This document shows, in pieces, positions 1 to 9,122 of a stretch of DNA of 64,000 nucleotides. Under the pieces are notes generated by a model. The model ran no database searches. It was not told the origin of the DNA and saw only the letters and a program-made list of their open reading frames with translations. The stretch is from assembly GCF_000711975.1 (NCBI RefSeq), contig NZ_JONT01000007.1, positions 87,745 to 151,744 on the forward strand, read 5' to 3'. Position numbers and translations under genes: made by a program. This stretch comes from Desulfofalx alkaliphila DSM 12257. Lineage in GTDB: Bacteria > Bacillota > Desulfotomaculia > Desulfotomaculales > Desulfohalotomaculaceae. Each line of letters begins with the position of its first letter. Position 1 is the first letter of the stretch.

Positions 1-1
1 C

Positions 2-91
2 AGTGGTATTCCTGCTGAAATTGAAGCACGGCAAAAGCAATATGAATATTACAGAGATAAACTGTTATCTTTCAAGGAGGTGACGGCATGA
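2..91 (+). CDS. hsdS: HsdS, type I restriction specificity subunit (C-terminal end only)
   Basis: The window opens inside a gene. The frame starting at base 2 reads SGIPAEIEARQKQYEYYRDK and ends in TGA at 89-91. This is the typical C-terminal coiled end of type I S subunits, which recognise the DNA target. Its stop overlaps the hsdR start codon in an ATGA arrangement, so the two genes are translationally coupled. The rest of hsdS, and presumably hsdM, lie outside the window. The call rests on about 29 residues plus the neighbouring hsdR. Confidence 0.8.
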   Translation, partial: SGIPAEIEARQKQYEYYRDKLLSFKEVTA

Positions 92-3000
92 GTATATACA
101 ATATCGTTGCCAGTACTGATGAAGCAACGGTTGTTGCTGAATATGCAGCTGAATATAATGTCCGTCCTGAAAAGTATCAGAGCGAGGCAGAACTTGAGCG
201 GGAGTTTATCAGGCAACTAACTTCACAAGGATATGAATATATTTCAGTACACAATGAAGCTTCATTGATAGCAAATCTCCGAAAGCAACTTGAACTGCTT
301 AATGACTTCACTTTTACTGACAGTGAATGGGAGAAGTTTTTCACAGAGTGCATTGCAAATACCAACGAGGGAATTGTTGAAAAGACCAGAAAAATTCAGG
401 ATGACCATATCCAGATTCTAAAACGTGAAGATGGAACAACAAAGAACATATACCTTTTGGATAAAAAGAATATCCATAACAATCGTTTGCAAGTTATTAA
501 TCAATATGAAGAAGCAGGCGGCAAGCATGAAACCCGATATGATGTAACAATCCTTGTAAATGGACTTCCGCTGGTTCATGTGGAGTTAAAGCGTCGTGGT
601 GTTGCTATCCGAGAAGCCTTCAACCAGATAAAAAGATACCAGCGTGACAGCTTTTGGGCGGCTTCTGGTTTATTTGAGTATGTGCAAATATTTGTAATCT
701 CAAATGGCACCCATACAAAGTATTATAGTAACACCACAAGAAATGCTCATATCAAGGAGCAAAGCAGTAGTGAGCGACGAAGAAGTAAAAAAACGAGCAA
801 TAGCTTTGAGTTTACCAGCTTTTGGGCAGATGCAAATAACAAAATTATTCCTGACCTTGTGGACTTTACTAAAACTTTTTTTGCCAAACATACCCTCTTA
901 AATATACTAACAAAATATTGTATTTTTACATCTGAAGATCTGCTCCTTGTAATGCGTCCTTATCAAATAGCTGCTGCGGAACGTATCTTATCACGTATTG
1001 TAGTATCAACCAACTACAAGAAGATGGGCACAACTGCAGCTGGAGGATATATTTGGCATACAACAGGCTCTGGTAAGACATTGACCAGTTTTAAGACAGC
1101 TCAATTAGCTTCTGCCTTGCCTTACATAGACAAGGTACTGTTTGTCGTTGACCGTAAAGATCTGGATTATCAGACGATGAAGGAATATGACCGTTTTGAA
1201 AAGGGAGCTGCTAATGGTAATACGTCCACAAGAGTTCTTCAAAGACAATTGGAAGACAAGGACGAAAAAGGAAATCCTCATGAATACAAAATCATTGTAA
1301 CCACTATTCAGAAGTTGGATATATTCATCCGTAAAAATAAACAGCATGATATTTATAAGAAACACGTGGTACTGATTTTTGATGAGTGCCACCGTTCCCA
1401 GTTTGGCGAAATGCATCAAGCTATCACGAAGAGTTTTAAGAATTATCATATCTTCGGCTTTACGGGAACCCCGATTTTTGCTGCCAATGCTAGTTCAGGA
1501 GGTAACCCACTGCTTCGCACAACCGAGCAGGCCTTTGGAGAAAAACTGCATACCTATACCATTGTGGATGCCATCAATGATGGGAATGTTCTGCCTTTTA
1601 GAATAGATTTTATCAATACCATTAAGATGCCTGATTACGTTAATGATAAAAAAGTCTATAGCATAGATAGAGAAAAAGCCTTAGCAGATCCACAGCGAAT
1701 CAGTGAAATTGTTTCTTACGTTCTTGAACACTTTGATCAGAAGACAAAGCGCAATAGTTATTACACATTCTCTGCGAAATGGGAAGAAGCAGATAAGCAC
1801 AACCCTAAAAAGATGATAGAAAAGCGTGAAACAAGGCGAGTTGCCGGTTTCAACTCCATATTTGCTGCTGCATCCATCCCAATGGCAATCAGATACTATA
1901 ATGAGTTTAAGAAGCAGATAGCACAAAAGAACCGTAACCTTACCATTGCAACTATTTTCAGTTTTAGTGCCAATGAGGAGGAGCCAGATGGATTGCTTCC
2001 TGAAGAGGATTTTAATATGGAAAACCTTGACCAGAGCTCTAGAGATTTTCTTGAGGCGGCTATCCGAGATTACAATTCCACATTTAGCACAAATTACGAT
2101 ACTTCCTCGGATAAGTTCCAGAATTATTATAAAGACCTCTCTCTTCGCGTAAAGAATCGGGAGATTGATATATTGATTGTTGTCAATATGTTCCTGACAG
2201 GCTTTGATGCAACAACCCTAAATACGCTATGGGTAGATAAAAACCTGAGACAGCATGGACTAATTCAGGCTTTTTCAAGAACTAACCGCATCTTAAACAG
2301 CGTTAAGACCTATGGTAATATCGTTTGCTTTAGAGATTTGAAAGAAGAAACAGATAAAGCTATTGCACTATTCGGCAATAAGGATGCTGGCGGTATTGTA
2401 CTGCTAAAAACATACGAAGAATACTATAACGGCTATGATGACAAAGGTGAGTATAAGCCGGGCTATGCTGAATTGATTACAACTCTTACAACACAGTATC
2501 CCCTTGGACAACCTATTATCGGAGAAGAAGCGGAAAAAGACTTTATCAGGTTATATGGAGCAATACTCAGGCTCAGAAATATTCTTACTTCTTTCGATGA
2601 CTTTGAAGGAAATGAGATTTTATCTGAAAGGGATTTTCAGGACTATCAGAGCATTTATATTGACCTGTATCAGGAATATAGAAAAGGTGCTGATGGTGAC
2701 AAAGAAACTATCAATGATGACATAGTTTTTGAGATTGAACTGGTCAAACAGATAGAGGTAAATATTGACTACATCCTTATGCTTGTAGCCAAATATCAAC
2801 AATCCAACTGCAAGGACAAAACCATTCTTACGACCATTGATAAGGCTATCAATTCGAGTATTGAACTTAGAAGCAAGAAAGAACTTATCGAGCGTTTTAT
2901 TGAGCAAGTCAATGTATCGACCAAAGTGGATGAGGATTGGCGTAAATTCCTCCATGAGCGTAAGGAAGCGGATATTTCAGCGATTATAGAAGAAGAAAAG

Positions 3001-3189
3001 TTAAAGCCTGAAGAAACCCGCCGATTCATCGACAATGCTTTCCGAGATGGGATACTTAAAACAACCGGTACAGCCATTGATAAAATCATGCCACCTGTAT
3101 CCCGCTTTGGCGGAGGTAGAGCCGCGAAAAAACAAGGAATTATCGAAAAACTAATGTTATTCTTTGAGAAGTATTTAGGGTTGGTGTAG
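88..3189 (+). CDS. hsdR: HsdR, type I restriction endonuclease R subunit
   Basis: This 1033-residue protein is the motor and nuclease subunit of a type I restriction-modification complex; it translocates and cuts unmodified DNA. The N-terminal nuclease domain shows the PD-(D/E)XK pattern, with D152 and then ELK at about 166-168. Superfamily 2 helicase motifs follow: GSGKT near 327, DECH near 432 and TGTP near 459, then a long helical C-terminal region. A good ribosome site (AAGGAGGTG) lies just upstream of the ATG. The length is normal and the frame intact. Base composition is AT-richer than the core genes to the right, consistent with an acquired defence segment. Confidence 0.95.
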   Translation: MSIYNIVASTDEATVVAEYAAEYNVRPEKYQSEAELEREFIRQLTSQGYEYISVHNEASLIANLRKQLELLNDFTFTDSEWEKFFTECIANTNEGIVEKTRKIQDDHIQILKREDGTTKNIYLLDKKNIHNNRLQVINQYEEAGGKHETRYDVTILVNGLPLVHVELKRRGVAIREAFNQIKRYQRDSFWAASGLFEYVQIFVISNGTHTKYYSNTTRNAHIKEQSSSERRRSKKTSNSFEFTSFWADANNKIIPDLVDFTKTFFAKHTLLNILTKYCIFTSEDLLLVMRPYQIAAAERILSRIVVSTNYKKMGTTAAGGYIWHTTGSGKTLTSFKTAQLASALPYIDKVLFVVDRKDLDYQTMKEYDRFEKGAANGNTSTRVLQRQLEDKDEKGNPHEYKIIVTTIQKLDIFIRKNKQHDIYKKHVVLIFDECHRSQFGEMHQAITKSFKNYHIFGFTGTPIFAANASSGGNPLLRTTEQAFGEKLHTYTIVDAINDGNVLPFRIDFINTIKMPDYVNDKKVYSIDREKALADPQRISEIVSYVLEHFDQKTKRNSYYTFSAKWEEADKHNPKKMIEKRETRRVAGFNSIFAAASIPMAIRYYNEFKKQIAQKNRNLTIATIFSFSANEEEPDGLLPEEDFNMENLDQSSRDFLEAAIRDYNSTFSTNYDTSSDKFQNYYKDLSLRVKNREIDILIVVNMFLTGFDATTLNTLWVDKNLRQHGLIQAFSRTNRILNSVKTYGNIVCFRDLKEETDKAIALFGNKDAGGIVLLKTYEEYYNGYDDKGEYKPGYAELITTLTTQYPLGQPIIGEEAEKDFIRLYGAILRLRNILTSFDDFEGNEILSERDFQDYQSIYIDLYQEYRKGADGDKETINDDIVFEIELVKQIEVNIDYILMLVAKYQQSNCKDKTILTTIDKAINSSIELRSKKELIERFIEQVNVSTKVDEDWRKFLHERKEADISAIIEEEKLKPEETRRFIDNAFRDGILKTTGTAIDKIMPPVSRFGGGRAAKKQGIIEKLMLFFEKYLGLV

Positions 3190-3216
3190 AAAATTGCATT
3201 ACGATCATTAATTATA

Positions 3217-3246
3217 ATTAGCATTATAGTTGCTATGCTAATTTTT
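3217..3246 (+). terminator. AT-rich hairpin after hsdR
   Basis: ATTAGCAT (3217-3224) pairs with ATGCTAAT (3235-3242) and is followed by a short T run. It may partly end hsdR transcription before the next gene. The stem is AT-rich, so this is a weak terminator at best. Confidence 0.4.
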
Positions 3247-3262
3247 AGGGGGAGGGAAGACA

Positions 3263-3721
3263 GTGGAAATAGAAAACTTGAAAAGTGAAGAATATGGAGA
3301 ACAATATAAAGAACATTTACTTGAACAATGGAAAACCTGTGTTGAAATGGCCAATAGTAATAGTGAGCGACGAATCAGTACTAACAATGTATACATCACA
3401 GTCAATGCTGCTATTATTGCGTTGATTTCATTTACGTTTGATTATAAAAGCATACTTCTATCTATAGTCGGAGCAATTGTAAGTATACTGTGGTTAAATT
3501 CGATAATAAGCTATAAGAAACTTAATAGTGTTAAATATCAAATAATAAATGAAATCGAAAAAAAGTTGCCCATATCTCCATATGCCTATGAATGGTCATT
3601 GCTTGGAGATAATAAAAAGTATAGGCGATTTACACATCTGGAACGAATTCTTCCATGGCTTTTTATTATCCTCTACATAATATGCATATTTTGGCAAGTG
3701 GCAATTTGTATTTTTAAATGA
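3263..3721 (+). CDS. Small integral membrane protein (RipA/SLATT-like), partner of the TIR-like gene
   Basis: The protein has 152 residues. A charged N-terminal helix (about 1-45, with repeated E/K and an SERR segment) precedes two adjacent membrane segments (about 48-66 and 68-86). After a soluble stretch rich in K and E comes a C-terminal membrane segment (about 129-150). The layout resembles RipA-family and SLATT-type small membrane proteins, which in defence loci act as membrane-disrupting effectors. The start has a strong GGGGGAGGG site. It sits between hsdR and a TIR-like gene on the same strand, which suggests a two-gene immune unit. The family assignment is from memory of the pattern; a role as effector is inference. 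Confidence 0.55.
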   Translation: MEIENLKSEEYGEQYKEHLLEQWKTCVEMANSNSERRISTNNVYITVNAAIIALISFTFDYKSILLSIVGAIVSILWLNSIISYKKLNSVKYQIINEIEKKLPISPYAYEWSLLGDNKKYRRFTHLERILPWLFIILYIICIFWQVAICIFK

Positions 3722-3801
3722 ATACATACATGAACAATAGTTGTGCAGTAGTATTACGAAAATACATGTAAAAAAATTTTTATACTAAGGAGGTTAATAA
3801 A

Positions 3802-4200
3802 ATGTATAATTTATTTATAAGCCATTCATGGACTTATTCGGATGCATATGACAGATTGGTTGATCTATTAGATAACGCTAGCTATTTCTCGTATAGAAAT
3901 TATTCTGTGCCTAAAGATGACCCTATACACAATGCCCCGACACAGTGGCAGCTAAAAGAAGCCATTAAAGCTCAAATGGCTCCTGCCAGTTGTGTTTTAA
4001 TTCTTGCTGGTGTCTATTCTACATATAGTAAGTGGATTAATATAGAAATAGACCTTGCGAAAAATGGTTTTTATACTCCAAAACGGATTATTGCAATTGA
4101 GCCTTGGGGCTCTGAACGAACTTCACAAGTTGTTAAAAATGCAGCTGATGAAATTGTTAAGTGGAATACAAGTTCAATTGTTGGAGCTATACGCAAATAA
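3802..4200 (+). CDS. TIR-like (MTH538/DUF1863, ThsB-like) domain protein
   Basis: At 132 residues this is a single-domain protein. It begins NLFISHSW, the usual first strand of MTH538-type TIR-like domains, continues with a Y/F-rich NYSVPKDDP segment, and has ASCVLILAGVYS and the helix WINIEIDLA carrying a conserved glutamate. The fold is shared with ThsB of Thoeris and with TIR proteins that make or hydrolyse NAD-derived signals. The start is preceded by AAGGAGG. It follows the small membrane protein by 80 bases and ends in a strong terminator, so the two probably form one transcript. Enzymatic activity is inferred, not shown. Confidence 0.8.
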   Translation: MYNLFISHSWTYSDAYDRLVDLLDNASYFSYRNYSVPKDDPIHNAPTQWQLKEAIKAQMAPASCVLILAGVYSTYSKWINIEIDLAKNGFYTPKRIIAIEPWGSERTSQVVKNAADEIVKWNTSSIVGAIRK

Positions 4201-4206
4201 TTGTAT

Positions 4207-4261
4207 AAAAAAGAGACCAGTCACTACAAGCAATTACGCTTGAACATGACTGGTCTTTTTT
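4207..4261 (+). terminator. Rho-independent terminator after the TIR-like gene
   Basis: GACCAGTCA (4215-4223) pairs with TGACTGGTC (4247-4255), flanked by an A run on the left and a T run on the right. It could also work for the opposite strand. Confidence 0.85.
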
Positions 4262-4333
4262 GCCACGCTTGAAGCTGTTCATTTAAGTTTTCTTCAATCC
4301 CTAAGTGAACGCTTCTTTTGGGTGTTTTTTTAT

Positions 4334-4759
4334 TTACTTCACAACGGTAACCGGCACTTCTAAGGTGGCGATAACTTTACTGCTAACACTGCCTAAAAAC
4401 AAACCTTGTAAGTTTGAAAGACCCCGGGTACCCATTATTACTTGATCAAACCCTTGGTCTTTAACGGTATTGATAATAATATCAGCAGTATCACCGGTTT
4501 CCGTGACAGTTTCCACTTCTATTCCGGCGGCATTAAAGATTGCCTCTGCATCTTTTAAATGTTCTCTTGCCTTTTTCCTAAACTCTTCTGAAAGTTTGAC
4601 ATTATGGGGTATAAACTCGTTATAGAAAGTATGATCCGGTATGTAAGCAACAGAAATAACGGTAACTTTCATATCACTACAGATTTTTGCCATTTTTGCA
4701 GCATATTCCACCGCCCGTTTTGAATTCTCAGACCCATCGTAAGCCACTAACACCTTCAT
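4334..4759 (-). CDS. Universal stress protein, UspA family
   Basis: A 141-residue single Usp domain. It starts MKVLVAYDGSENSKRAVEYA, with the N-terminal strand and D8 typical of the family. Near the C-terminus it carries the nucleotide-binding pattern GTRGLSNLQGLFLGSVS (G-2x-G-9x-G-S), so it is an ATP-binding type. The likely role is stress survival of resting cells; the exact partner is unknown. It lies downstream of spo0A and is separated from it by a hairpin, so it is probably transcribed on its own. Confidence 0.92.
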   Translation of the reverse strand: MKVLVAYDGSENSKRAVEYAAKMAKICSDMKVTVISVAYIPDHTFYNEFIPHNVKLSEEFRKKAREHLKDAEAIFNAAGIEVETVTETGDTADIIINTVKDQGFDQVIMGTRGLSNLQGLFLGSVSSKVIATLEVPVTVVK

Positions 4760-4838
4760 TTTATTACCTCCCTTAATTATTCAACTGGTTTAATTATATA
4801 CCATATTTACATTCTGTGGAAAGGTATTGATATAATTA

Positions 4839-4876
4839 AATGCCTGTTTTCCCCTTCTTAGAGACAAACAGGCATT
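4839..4876 (-). terminator. Hairpin downstream of spo0A
   Basis: AATGCCTGTTT (4839-4849) pairs perfectly with AAACAGGCATT (4866-4876). On the minus strand it follows the spo0A stop. The sequence after the stem is AT-rich rather than a clean T run. Confidence 0.6.
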
Positions 4877-4904
4877 AAAATTTAAATTTTATATTATTTT
4901 TTAC

Positions 4905-5666
4905 TTAGCCGGCCTTAACCTCAATGCGCAGCTTATCAGCCACCATGGCAATAAACTCTGAATTTGTTGGTTTGCCCCGCTCCAAGTTAATGGTGTAACC
5001 GAAAAATTTGGTCATCATTTCAATGTTACCCCTGTCCCAAGCCAGTTCTATGGCATGCCTGATAGCCCGTTCCACCCTGCTGGGGGTGGTATTGTACTTT
5101 TGGGCAATCATGGGGTAAAGCTCTTTCGTCACAGCACCCAGTAAATTCACTTCACGGATTACCATTAAAATAGCTTCGCGCAGGTAATGATAACCTTTAA
5201 TGTGAGCAGGTACACCCATTTCGTGTATAATATTGGTCACTGCCACATCTAAATTCTTCGTTTTAGCCGGTGAGACATATTCAGAAACCGTCACACCTTT
5301 GGCCAATTGCCTAATTCTGGTGGCCAACACTGAGAAATCAAAGGGTTTTAATATATAGTAGTCGGCGCCTAATTCCACAGCCCTCTGGGTCACACTTTCT
5401 TGTCCAAAGGCAGTTAACATAATCACCTTAGGTTTGATAACGGTGGCGCCGGATGAAATTTTCTCCAGCACACCTATCCCATCTAAATGCGGCATAATTA
5501 TATCAAGTACAACAATATCAGGTTTTTGCTGATCAATTATCTCTAATGCTTCCAACCCATTATACGCAATACCTGATAGTACCAAATCATCTTGGGAATT
5601 AACAAACTCCTTTAATAATTCACAAAATTCTCGGTTGTCGTCTGCTACCAGCACCTTAATAGCCAT
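4905..5666 (-). CDS. spo0A: Spo0A, master regulator of sporulation
   Basis: This 253-residue response regulator is phosphorylated through the sporulation phosphorelay or directly by kinases, and switches on sporulation genes. The receiver domain (about 1-120) has the acidic pocket DDN near 9-11, the phospho-acceptor in VVLDIIMPH near 55, and K at about 108. The C-terminal DNA-binding domain contains the conserved recognition-helix region [17 protein letters not shown]. It follows spoIVB, the usual order in spore formers. A sigma-H-like promoter with an embedded 0A box lies upstream. Confidence 0.98.
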   Translation of the reverse strand: MAIKVLVADDNREFCELLKEFVNSQDDLVLSGIAYNGLEALEIIDQQKPDIVVLDIIMPHLDGIGVLEKISSGATVIKPKVIMLTAFGQESVTQRAVELGADYYILKPFDFSVLATRIRQLAKGVTVSEYVSPAKTKNLDVAVTNIIHEMGVPAHIKGYHYLREAILMVIREVNLLGAVTKELYPMIAQKYNTTPSRVERAIRHAIELAWDRGNIEMMTKFFGYTINLERGKPTNSEFIAMVADKLRIEVKAG

Positions 5667-5738
5667 AATAAAAACCCCGCCTCCTATTTATTTAATTTTT
5701 GTCTTTACCATATATTGTATATTAGCCTATGTGCTTTA

Positions 5739-5768
5739 ACATTCGACAACCGCTATCCAAAGTCCTTT
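5739..5768 (-). promoter_or_regulatory. Sigma-H-like promoter with overlapping 0A box upstream of spo0A
   Basis: Read on the minus strand, AAAGGACTT (5760-5768) fits the sigma-H -35 element and GTCGAATGT (5739-5747) fits the -10 element, with a 12-base gap. Each element has one mismatch to the consensus. The heptamer TGTCGAA (5742-5748), the Spo0A binding box, overlaps the -10. This suggests sigma-H transcription with autoregulation by Spo0A, as known for spo0A in Bacillus. Confidence 0.65.
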
Positions 5769-5826
5769 CTCCTATTAAAAAAATATCAAATAAATTATAA
5801 ATGATATGCTTAGACAAGTTTTGACA

Positions 5827-7209
5827 TTATGCGCAATTATCATAAATAACACGTTTTACTCTGCTAACATTAATATTTTTCTTTGCCCGCACAGTGCTTG
5901 ATTCATTCAGCATCCATTCCGCTAACACCCCATAACCGCTGGTGGGATCATTTATAAAAACATGTGTCACTGCGCCCACCAACACGGCATCACCCTGTTG
6001 GGTATACTGGATAATAGGACTACCGCTCATGCCCTGGATTATTCCGCCGGTTATTTCTAATAATTTAGGGTCGGTAATTCTTATTATCATTCCTTTACCC
6101 TCTGGATTGGTCTGGGAGGATACCTTATCTATATTAATTTTAAACTTCTCCATTTTATCGCCGTTTAAAACGGTGATAATTTCTGCCGGGCCTTCTTTTA
6201 TTTGATGGGATAAAGCAACGGGTATCGGTTCGTCAAAGAAAGGATTTGTTATGGGTTGTGACAATTGGCCGAAAATACCATAGGGGGTATTTTTCTCTAT
6301 GGTGCCGGAAAGGGACGTTTGGTTTTTTATTAAACCGACTTTTTCACCGGGTTGGCCCCTCTGGCCAGGGTGAATTTGCTGTACTGTGGCCTCTATTACT
6401 TTGCCATCGGGCAGCTCCATCCTTTGCCCTGTCTCTGCGTCTGTTATCATATGCCCCAGGGCACCATAGACTGATGTTTCCGGTTCATAAAAGGTAAGCG
6501 TTCCTATGCCGGCTGCGGTGTCCCTGATAAACAAACCCAGGCGATAACTATTTGTATCTTTGCAGTAGACAGGGTCTACCTTTACGTTCATTGTTTTGCC
6601 TTGGCGCATTAATTGCACCCTTATTGGCTTGCCTGTCATTCCGGATTTATTTACCAAACTGCGCATTTGTTGTTCCGATTCTATTTCTTCACCGTTTATT
6701 TTTAATATCACGTCTCCTATTTTTATTCCTGCCTTATTTGCCGGAGCATCTTGTTTACCGGTGGCATCCTCAACCTCAGAAATTCCCACCACAATCACCC
6801 CTTTAGAGTGCAGCAGCACCCCAATGGACTGGCCCCCGGGCATAACTTTTTTTTGGGGAACCACATCCACCGTCACTTGACGTAGCGGTATCAGCCCAAA
6901 TAATTTAACATTCATTTCCACCTTGCCCGGTGAATTTACAACGGGAGTTGACTCCATTAAGGTGAAATTGCTGTCTTTAAACGGCAACCCCTGATACATC
7001 ATAATTAATTCATTTTCAGTTTTTATGTCCACCTTCAAAGCACTTAAGAATTTATGAGGGTCTTGAAATCCTAGATCCAAAGGCTCGCCCACCGCTATTT
7101 TTTGTTGCACGGGCAGGGTGCCTAAGCGCATAACCTGGCCGTTAAAACAAAACACTGCCAGCAATAAAATACTTATAAAACAAAAAAATTTGACCCTGCT
7201 GTCATTCAA
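5827..7209 (-). CDS. spoIVB: SpoIVB, sporulation signalling serine protease
   Basis: The protein has 460 residues. An N-terminal membrane/signal segment (about 7-25) is followed by a PDZ domain (about 125-205, with GVIVVGIS and AGIKIGDVILKINGEEI), then the S55 peptidase domain. The catalytic histidine is in GALGHMITD and the serine in GMSGSPI. In spore formers it is secreted from the forespore into the intermembrane space and triggers pro-sigma-K processing through SpoIVFA. The start is probably TTG behind a GGGGGG site. The position directly upstream of spo0A is conserved. Confidence 0.96.
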   Translation of the reverse strand: MNDSRVKFFCFISILLLAVFCFNGQVMRLGTLPVQQKIAVGEPLDLGFQDPHKFLSALKVDIKTENELIMMYQGLPFKDSNFTLMESTPVVNSPGKVEMNVKLFGLIPLRQVTVDVVPQKKVMPGGQSIGVLLHSKGVIVVGISEVEDATGKQDAPANKAGIKIGDVILKINGEEIESEQQMRSLVNKSGMTGKPIRVQLMRQGKTMNVKVDPVYCKDTNSYRLGLFIRDTAAGIGTLTFYEPETSVYGALGHMITDAETGQRMELPDGKVIEATVQQIHPGQRGQPGEKVGLIKNQTSLSGTIEKNTPYGIFGQLSQPITNPFFDEPIPVALSHQIKEGPAEIITVLNGDKMEKFKINIDKVSSQTNPEGKGMIIRITDPKLLEITGGIIQGMSGSPIIQYTQQGDAVLVGAVTHVFINDPTSGYGVLAEWMLNESSTVRAKKNINVSRVKRVIYDNCA

Positions 7210-7394
7210 TTATGTCATCCCCCCTTATTTTTTTCTGCACAAAATCTTATATAACATTAATTAAAGTAACCTTCGTAAAATGTTTTTATTAAAGCTAAAT
7301 ATGGCAGCAAATTCCACATCCAGTGCTGTTAACGGTTACAAAGATTATGTAACTTTTTGATGTGTTACCACTAATAAAAATCTTTTTAAAAATT

Positions 7395-7426
7395 AAAAAT
7401 GACCGCCTTAAAGGTCGGTCATTTTT
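7395..7426 (-). terminator. Terminator after recN
   Basis: AAAATGACCG pairs with CGGTCATTTT around a CCTT/AAGG inner stem, with T runs on both sides. It lies just past the recN stop and upstream of spoIVB, so spoIVB should have its own promoter in 7210-7390. Confidence 0.8.
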
Positions 7427-7435
7427 ATAAAATAA

Positions 7436-9118
7436 TTAATTGTTGGCAATATTTAACAAGGACTGGGCATGTTCTAAGGCTACGCTGTCTGCATCTTTAC
7501 CGCCTAACATGCGGGCCAGCTCATTTAGCCTGGACTGGTAATCAAGTTTAGTAATTCTGGTATAGGTCCTATTGTTCTCCACTTCTTTACTGATCAAGTA
7601 GTGATTATTGGCAAAACATGCCACCTGGGGGGCATGGGTCACCGTGATCACCTGATGCCTGCTGCCAATTTGAGCCATTTTCTCGCCCACCGAGTGAAGT
7701 GTTCTACCTCCTATACCGGTATCCACTTCATCAAATATTAGGGTGGGCACCTTGTCCACCTTAGCCAGCACGCACTTTAATGCCAGCATAAATCGCGACA
7801 GTTCACCCCCGGAAGCAATTTTCTGTAAGGGTTTTAAAGGTTCCCCCGGGTTAGGGGAAATTAAAAATTCTACCTTATCCATCCCCTTGGCATTGATACC
7901 GTCCAGTGGTTCAAAGCCCAGTTTAAAATCTACATTGGCCATGTCTAAGCCAGCCAACTCTTTAGATACTTGTTCCTCTAATTTTTTCGCAATTTCTTTG
8001 CGCAAGTTAGAAAGGGCGGTTGCCTGCTCTACCCACTGCTGATGATATTCTTTTACCTCTTCTTGCAAAATATCAATCTGTTCTTCGCTGTATGTCAACT
8101 CTTCCAGTCGGCTTACTATTTTTTGCCGGTAAGCAAGTATCTCTTCAACGGTGTCACCGTATTTTCTCTTTAGTTTATTGATTTCGTCAAGACGTTTTTC
8201 AATTAAATCCAAGCGCTGGGGCTGGTATTCAACACCATCCAGATAGCCGGATATCTCTCGGGCCACGTCTTCCACAGTATATAAAGCGGTTTCCAATGAC
8301 TGCAGCAGCGGTTCCAGGGAAGCATCGTATTCTTTTAACTGCTGCAGGGCATTGAGCCCTTCGCCCATCATATCCACAGCCGATGAGGTATATTTCCCCC
8401 CACCGCTGTATAAACTCATTTTCACTGTGTTAGCCAAAACAGTTATTTTCTCTGCGTTGGCTAAAATATTTCTCTCGTTAGTCAACTGAATATCCTCTTC
8501 CGGCGTCAGGTTGGCCTTTTCAATTTCATCATTTTGAAACTGCAGCATATCTATTTCCCGGGCAGTATCCCTGGCATTGTTCTGCAAACGCTGCAATTTT
8601 TGATGGGCCTGGAACCAACTTTGGTAACTATTTGTTACCTTTTCAAGCTGTAGTGCCAAAGGCTCACCCCCGAAACTGTCCAGTAATTCAAGATGCCGTT
8701 CCGGGTTCAGCAGTGACTGCTGCTGATGCTGACTGTGCATATCCACTAGGCCGGCCCCTGCCTGGCGGTACATTGCCAGCGTAACCACCTGTCCGTTAAC
8801 CCGGCACCAATTGCGTCCGTTGCGGCTAATTTCCCTGGCCAACACCACCACACCGTCGCCGGAACTTTCAATTCCCAGGTTGCCCATATCCTTTTCCGTC
8901 TCTGTGTCCACTTGAAAAGCCGCCTGCACCACCGCCTTGTCTTCGCCGGCCCGAATATATTCAGCAGAGGCTCGGCCGCCCAAAGCCACCTGTAAGGCAC
9001 CCAACAGGATAGATTTTCCGGCCCCTGTTTCACCTGTTAAAATATTTAATCCGGAGTCGAATTCAACGGTAATATCATCAATGAGAGCAAAATTTTTAAT
9101 GTACAGGGAGCGCAACAT
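7436..9118 (-). CDS. recN: RecN, DNA repair SMC-like ATPase
   Basis: This 560-residue protein acts early in double-strand break repair, gathering DNA ends. It has the N-terminal Walker A GETGAGKS near 31-38, a long central coiled coil (about 150-370), the ABC signature ASGGELSRFMLA, and Walker B TLIFDEVDTGIGG. The length is normal. It sits four bases after argR, which is the conserved order argR-recN in Firmicutes. Confidence 0.97.
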   Translation of the reverse strand: MLRSLYIKNFALIDDITVEFDSGLNILTGETGAGKSILLGALQVALGGRASAEYIRAGEDKAVVQAAFQVDTETEKDMGNLGIESSGDGVVVLAREISRNGRNWCRVNGQVVTLAMYRQAGAGLVDMHSQHQQQSLLNPERHLELLDSFGGEPLALQLEKVTNSYQSWFQAHQKLQRLQNNARDTAREIDMLQFQNDEIEKANLTPEEDIQLTNERNILANAEKITVLANTVKMSLYSGGGKYTSSAVDMMGEGLNALQQLKEYDASLEPLLQSLETALYTVEDVAREISGYLDGVEYQPQRLDLIEKRLDEINKLKRKYGDTVEEILAYRQKIVSRLEELTYSEEQIDILQEEVKEYHQQWVEQATALSNLRKEIAKKLEEQVSKELAGLDMANVDFKLGFEPLDGINAKGMDKVEFLISPNPGEPLKPLQKIASGGELSRFMLALKCVLAKVDKVPTLIFDEVDTGIGGRTLHSVGEKMAQIGSRHQVITVTHAPQVACFANNHYLISKEVENNRTYTRITKLDYQSRLNELARMLGGKDADSVALEHAQSLLNIANN

Positions 9119-9122
9119 AGTA

